A DNA stretch of 64,000 nt, taken from NCBI GenBank assembly GCA_037143335.1, contig JBAWZA010000014.1, positions 23,871 through 87,870 of the forward strand, written 5' to 3'. This DNA comes from PALSA-1296 sp037143335. GTDB lineage: Bacteria; Bacteroidota; Ignavibacteria; Palsa-1295. Below are positions 60,559 to 64,000 of this stretch, in pieces. The translations under genes and the position numbers were made by a program. The stretch's first letter is position 1, and each line of letters opens with the position of its first letter. Below the pieces are notes generated by a model, which saw only the letters and a list, made by a program, of their open reading frames with translations, was not told the DNA's origin and searched no databases.

Positions 60559-61686
60559 ATGGAATACTGGCAAGAGCTTCTGCGAGGAAGCATTGAATCT
60601 GAAGCACAACTGATCGAACGATTCGGCTTTAAGTCGGAGTCGGCTGGAAAACTCAATGAGTTTTTTCAGACACGGATCAATCCGTACTACCTTTCGCTCA
60701 TCCGCTACAAAGGCGACCCAATCTATCTTCAGGCTGTCCCTGATGAAATAGAATTGGAAGATATTGATGCGCCTGATGATCCGCTCAATGAGGATGCGAT
60801 GAGTCCAGTACCCTCTATTACTCACCGATACCCTGATCGCGTGCTCTTTTTGGTTACCAGCCAATGCTCGATGTATTGCAGGTTCTGTACGCGCAAGCGT
60901 AAAGTCGGCGATTCATCAAAGATTTCGATGAAGTATATACAAGATGGACTTGATTACATCGCAGCGCATCCCGAAATTCGCGATGTCATTCTTTCCGGCG
61001 GCGATCCGCTCACGCTTACTGACTTCATGCTCGAGAAAGTTCTCAAGGGCTTGAGGGAAATCCCACATGTGGAAATAATCAGACTCGGCACTAAAATCCC
61101 TTGTGTGCTCCCACAGCGTGTTACGCCAAAACTCTGTGATATGATCAAAAAGTATCACCCAATCTACGTTAATACGCATTTCAATCACCCCTGGGAGTGT
61201 ACCCCAGAGGCTAAACAAGCATGCGAGATGCTTGCAGATGCTGGTTGCCCGGTAGGAAATCAGATGGTTTTGATGAAAGGTGTGAATGACAATGCAGAGG
61301 TGGTTCTTGAGCTGATGCAAAAATTATTGGCAATGCGGGTTCGACCATACTATATATATCAGGCTGACATCACGAAGGGCGCTAATCACTTCCGCACCCC
61401 AGTCAAGGTGGGACTTGAGATTATGGATAAGTTGCGTGGTTGGACAAGCGGCCTTGCTATTCCTTATTATGTTATTGATGCGCCAGGTGGCGGAGGCAAG
61501 ATCCCTATGCTACCGAATTACGTCGTCAGCCATGATGAGAATACCTGGGTCCTGCGTAATTATAAGTACGACATCTATAGCTATCCCGATGTAGTAGAGG
61601 AAAAACCGAAAGCCCCATTGAAGAAGAGGCCGGTACGTGCTCCGCGCAAGAAGAAACTATTCGTGGATACGCAAGAAAAAATCTAA
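60559..61686 (+). CDS. kamA: KamA-type lysine 2,3-aminomutase, radical SAM
   Basis: 375 residues with a Shine-Dalgarno (AAGGA) ahead of the ATG. The radical-SAM cysteines are CSMYCRFC (C103, C107, C110), followed by LSGGDPLTL. PLP and substrate features: HFNHPWECTPEAK, YYIYQADITKGANHF and VIDAPGGGGKIP. The C-terminus has a basic tail (KKRPVRAPRKKK). Aminomutases of this family move the alpha-amino group of lysine (or a related residue) to the beta carbon. EpmB is shorter and normally sits near efp; neither is seen here. It ends at a good terminator. Confidence 0.9.
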   Translation: MEYWQELLRGSIESEAQLIERFGFKSESAGKLNEFFQTRINPYYLSLIRYKGDPIYLQAVPDEIELEDIDAPDDPLNEDAMSPVPSITHRYPDRVLFLVTSQCSMYCRFCTRKRKVGDSSKISMKYIQDGLDYIAAHPEIRDVILSGGDPLTLTDFMLEKVLKGLREIPHVEIIRLGTKIPCVLPQRVTPKLCDMIKKYHPIYVNTHFNHPWECTPEAKQACEMLADAGCPVGNQMVLMKGVNDNAEVVLELMQKLLAMRVRPYYIYQADITKGANHFRTPVKVGLEIMDKLRGWTSGLAIPYYVIDAPGGGGKIPMLPNYVVSHDENTWVLRNYKYDIYSYPDVVEEKPKAPLKKRPVRAPRKKKLFVDTQEKI

Positions 61687-61697
61687 AGTACACTAAG

Positions 61698-61721
61698 AAA
61701 CCGCCAATCAGGCGGTTTTTT
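61698..61721 (+). terminator. Intrinsic terminator after kamA
   Basis: AAACCGCC-AATCA-GGCGGTTTTTT: an 8-base-pair stem with a 5-base loop and a run of six Ts, 12 bases after the kamA stop. Confidence 0.9.
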
Positions 61722-61944
61722 GTTGGGATAACTGGGTTTTCACATTGTCAGAATTGCGAACTTTCCTATGGGATTTCGGCAAAATATAGCGTAAAAACCT
61801 GATTTTTAGCTTTTTTCGATTTTGGGAGTAACAAAAAAAGAATGGCGGAGTTATTGATGTTACGAAGAAACTAAGCCTGTTTCACCCCCTCAGCTTTGCC
61901 CGCTCAGTTCTTTGTGAGAAGTTTGCACATTTTTTGTAAATTTT

Positions 61945-61974
61945 TTCAAAGTGCTATTTATTGTCGTATATTTG
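61945..61974 (+). promoter_or_regulatory. Promoter for the large repeat protein
   Basis: TATATTTG at 61967-61974 is a perfect -7 box. The -33 position has TTC (61945-61947) instead of TTG, 19 bases upstream. The start would give a leader of about 320 bases. The TATATTTGTATT context is shared with the strong promoter at 18616. Confidence 0.55.
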
Positions 61975-62302
61975 TATTCTCAGGAATGCGCAGTAGCTCA
62001 TTTCAGGGTACTTTACGAAAGTGCAGCTGGATTTTTCTCGTCGGAGTAAGCCTGGTTGCCAGAAGAAAATTGTTAGTCCGTTAGGGTTTTGCACCGTTAA
62101 TCGACGATTAACGTGGCAATTCCGTTTCGGGGTAAAAATACGTTTTTGGCGTACACGCCAAAATTATATCGTATTTTTACGTAAATGAGATGCGACACGT
62201 GTGAATCTTTGTAGGAATCGAGTTGATTCCTTCGGGGTCGAAGGAAGAAAATTTTTTGAAAAACTGACCCGCGTTATCTATCATAAAACATATCAACTAA
62301 AC
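61975..62302 (+). other. Long structured 5' leader of the repeat protein
   Basis: No gene is seen in the roughly 580 bases between the kamA terminator and 62303. The leader contains two notable foldings: GTTAATCG-A-CGATTAAC (62096-62112) and a two-tier hairpin at 62132-62180 with an outer stem of 11 pairs (GTAAAAATACG with CGTATTTTTAC) and an inner stem of 9 pairs (TTTTGGCGT with ACGCCAAAA, 2-base loop). It may control stability or translation; I could not match it to a known riboswitch. Confidence 0.55.
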
Positions 62303-64000
62303 ATGAGACGTTATTCACTCTTCATAGCAGCGGTCGTGATGCTCACAGCATTCGCGGCTAATGTATCAGCACAGACTGGCCGCGTTCTTGGGGCCCGCAG
62401 AGTACAGCTCGATGATGGCACTGGTGCCGCATCTGGCCTTACCTGGTTATCTGACGTTGGCGGTTCGCTCGGCGTGGACTTAAATGGAAATTCTGGAATC
62501 GTTAACGGATTCCAATTCCCATCTCCATGCGCGCTCTTGGATCTTAATTCCACAGCAAAAGGCTTTCTCGTACCGAGAATGTCTGGTCCCCCCACAATCG
62601 GTGGTGGACAGGAATTAGCGATCTGCGGTGGCGCACCTACCGAAGGTCTTATGGTTTACAATACCACTTCTCATACACTTGATATTTTCAACGGAAGCGC
62701 TTGGGGCGCAATTTCTGGTTGGAATCTTCGTGGTAACAGCTTGCCGAACAATAACGGTATCGCAGCAGGCGGTAACTACCTCGGAACAAATAATGCCTTT
62801 GACCTCGTCATCGCAACAAATGCTGTAGAGCAGATGCGTGTTGATGCAACTGGTCGTGTAGGTATTGATATCTCTGGTGGCGGTACAATCAGTCCTACTT
62901 GGGCATTAACTGTCGGTGCCGTTGGCGGTCAGTCAACATTGAATACAGGCGCTGAAAGAGTTAATGGTCTCTTCACGAACATTGGTGGTGCGAACATCAA
63001 CCAATCAAGCGGTAATACGACAAACATTAATAACCTCGTAGCTGGCGCGGTCAATATCGGTTTCACTGGCGGTACGACAACAATCGCAACTGGCGGCCTA
63101 GGTAACTTAGTAATGACGGGTATCGCAGCTGATGCTTCGCCGTCACAATGGTTGACACTTAACGGTGCTAATCAAGTTCGTGTAACTCCTCTTGCAAACA
63201 TTGCTGAGCAGGGCGTAAGCTATCAGCTCGAGGGTGGAAATCAGCGTTTCCGCCTTGGCGGCAACGTTGCTGGTACAGGCGTTGGCTCTGTTCCTTTCAC
63301 TACAGATCGTTTCATCAATACGAATGCAAATGCCGAGCACATCACAATGGGTGCTGGCGGAGTTGATTTCGCAACCTTTAACGGTGGTACAGGCGGAATT
63401 GGCTTAAATAATGGCGCTGCAAACGCAGGCGCGACAAGTATTGGTAATACAACTCTTGGCGGTCAGGTAATGATTGCATCGAATACAGCTGGCAATGGAC
63501 CTGCTGGTGGTGCAGTTACGATTGATGTAGCTAACTCTGCAACAAACAATCTTGTTCTTAACAACATCGCAGCTGATGTAGTACCTACACAATGGCTCTC
63601 GATTCAAGCGGGCACGAACAATGTTCGTAGCACTCTTGCTTCAGGAACAGCTCTTGAGGGCGTAGTATTCACAACTGGTGCATACAGACTTGGATCAATA
63701 GTCGCTGGTACTGGCGCTGGTTCTAATCCATTCCTTGCTAACCGTCACGTCAATTTGAATACATTCATCTTGGACTTCACAGTCGGCAACAATACTTCAC
63801 AGTTGTTGACATTGAATGCTAATGCGAATACTGTAACAGTCAATAGCACAAATAACACTGTCACTTCGACAGGAGCAGCTGGCAACAATCTCAATGCAAC
63901 AAACGCAGCTGGTCAGAACACATTGACTGGCCAAGCTGGTAACACATTGACAGCCACTACAGGTAACAACACATTAGGTGCAGCTGCAGTGAATGCTCTT
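62303..64000 (+). CDS. Large secreted Asn/Gly/Ala/Thr-rich repeat protein, 3' end outside window
   Basis: At least 566 codons, open to the window edge with no in-frame stop. A clear signal peptide (RRYSLFIAAVVMLTAFAANVSA) precedes a region with ALLDLNSTAKGFLVPRM, like tail-fibre/adhesin proteins of Bacteroidota. The rest is repetitive and rich in Asn, Gly, Ala and Thr; two related blocks begin IAADASPSQWLTL (about 275) and IAADVVPTQWLSI (about 420), each followed by GVGSVPF or GAGSNPF and a strand pair. Near the end the repeats become shorter (NTLTGQ, NTLTAT). Likely a surface adhesin or matrix protein; secretion route unseen because the C-terminus is missing. Confidence 0.8.
   Translation, partial: MRRYSLFIAAVVMLTAFAANVSAQTGRVLGARRVQLDDGTGAASGLTWLSDVGGSLGVDLNGNSGIVNGFQFPSPCALLDLNSTAKGFLVPRMSGPPTIGGGQELAICGGAPTEGLMVYNTTSHTLDIFNGSAWGAISGWNLRGNSLPNNNGIAAGGNYLGTNNAFDLVIATNAVEQMRVDATGRVGIDISGGGTISPTWALTVGAVGGQSTLNTGAERVNGLFTNIGGANINQSSGNTTNINNLVAGAVNIGFTGGTTTIATGGLGNLVMTGIAADASPSQWLTLNGANQVRVTPLANIAEQGVSYQLEGGNQRFRLGGNVAGTGVGSVPFTTDRFINTNANAEHITMGAGGVDFATFNGGTGGIGLNNGAANAGATSIGNTTLGGQVMIASNTAGNGPAGGAVTIDVANSATNNLVLNNIAADVVPTQWLSIQAGTNNVRSTLASGTALEGVVFTTGAYRLGSIVAGTGAGSNPFLANRHVNLNTFILDFTVGNNTSQLLTLNANANTVTVNSTNNTVTSTGAAGNNLNATNAAGQNTLTGQAGNTLTATTGNNTLGAAAVNAL

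Noticed and set aside
60559..61686. EpmB (EF-P lysine 2,3-aminomutase)
   Set aside because: Neither efp nor an EpmA-like gene is adjacent, and the protein is longer with a basic tail, so the general KamA assignment is safer.
61975..62302. Known riboswitch in the leader
   Set aside because: I searched by eye for TPP, cobalamin, FMN, SAM and c-di-GMP core motifs and found none; the hairpins are reported as unassigned structure.

Overview
The window looks like chromosomal DNA of a Gram-negative member of the Bacteroidota/Chlorobi (FCB) group, most like Kapabacteria/Ignavibacteria-type lineages. Evidence seen in the sequence: at least five proteins end in type IX secretion (T9SS) type A sorting domains; there is a TonB-dependent receptor paired with a DUF4249 lipoprotein; several upstream regions carry the Bacteroidota-type promoter (TTG, about 17-22 nt, TAnnTTTG); many genes lack a clear Shine-Dalgarno sequence; peptidoglycan (Mpl, MtgA), LPS-type heptosyltransferase and OmpA-like genes indicate an outer membrane. 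The exact phylum is inference. No prophage, transposase, integrase or CRISPR array was seen.

Layout. 1-5 kb: DUF3108 protein, then a reverse-strand unit of ECF sigma factor, small membrane protein, TonB receptor and DUF4249 lipoprotein. 5-14 kb: a small LuxR-type HTH protein, a cysteine-rich secreted protein, a 7-repeat T9SS protein, a PNGase F-like T9SS protein, and a reverse-strand pair of ECF sigma factor plus a one-helix membrane protein that carries a T9SS sorting domain. 14-19.5 kb: housekeeping genes (RecO, M24 peptidase, MtgA, an Rsm22-type Fe-S methyltransferase, free methionine-R-sulfoxide reductase). 19.7-30 kb: a large secreted-protein unit (DUF1800, DUF1501-T9SS, a 1640-residue LamG/ASH/cohesin-like T9SS protein, an OmpA protein with two OmpA-like domains). 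30-40 kb: homogentisate dioxygenase, SDR, ferritin-like protein, then an SSS transporter / six-hairpin glycosidase / Asp-box / unknown secreted protein run. 40-46 kb: esterase-MBOAT-SGNH operon, tRNA-Met, Mpl, glycosyltransferase 9. 46-52 kb: AAA+ ATPase, PAP2 phosphatase, nuoA-nuoB, an inverted DUF421 gene, nuoC-nuoD, and sdhC-sdhD without sdhAB. 52-57.6 kb: FtsX, SurE, a pyrimidine-dimer glycosylase family protein, Pta, and a HEAT-repeat/cyclophilin fusion. 57.7-61.7 kb: two tandem Ddl-like ATP-grasp ligases, a GNAT acetyltransferase and a KamA-type aminomutase. 62.3-64 kb: the 5' part of a large Asn/Gly/Thr-rich secreted repeat protein that runs off the window, behind a long structured leader.

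The best candidates for something undescribed are (1) the ATP-grasp pair + GNAT + KamA cluster, predicted to make a beta-amino-acid-containing small molecule or protein modification; (2) the ECF sigma factor partnered with a membrane protein ending in a T9SS sorting domain; (3) a set of imperfect-palindrome and short-period elements that supply stop codons, a signal-peptide start and an in-frame loop insertion to neighbouring genes; and (4) the giant repeat protein with its hairpin-rich leader.
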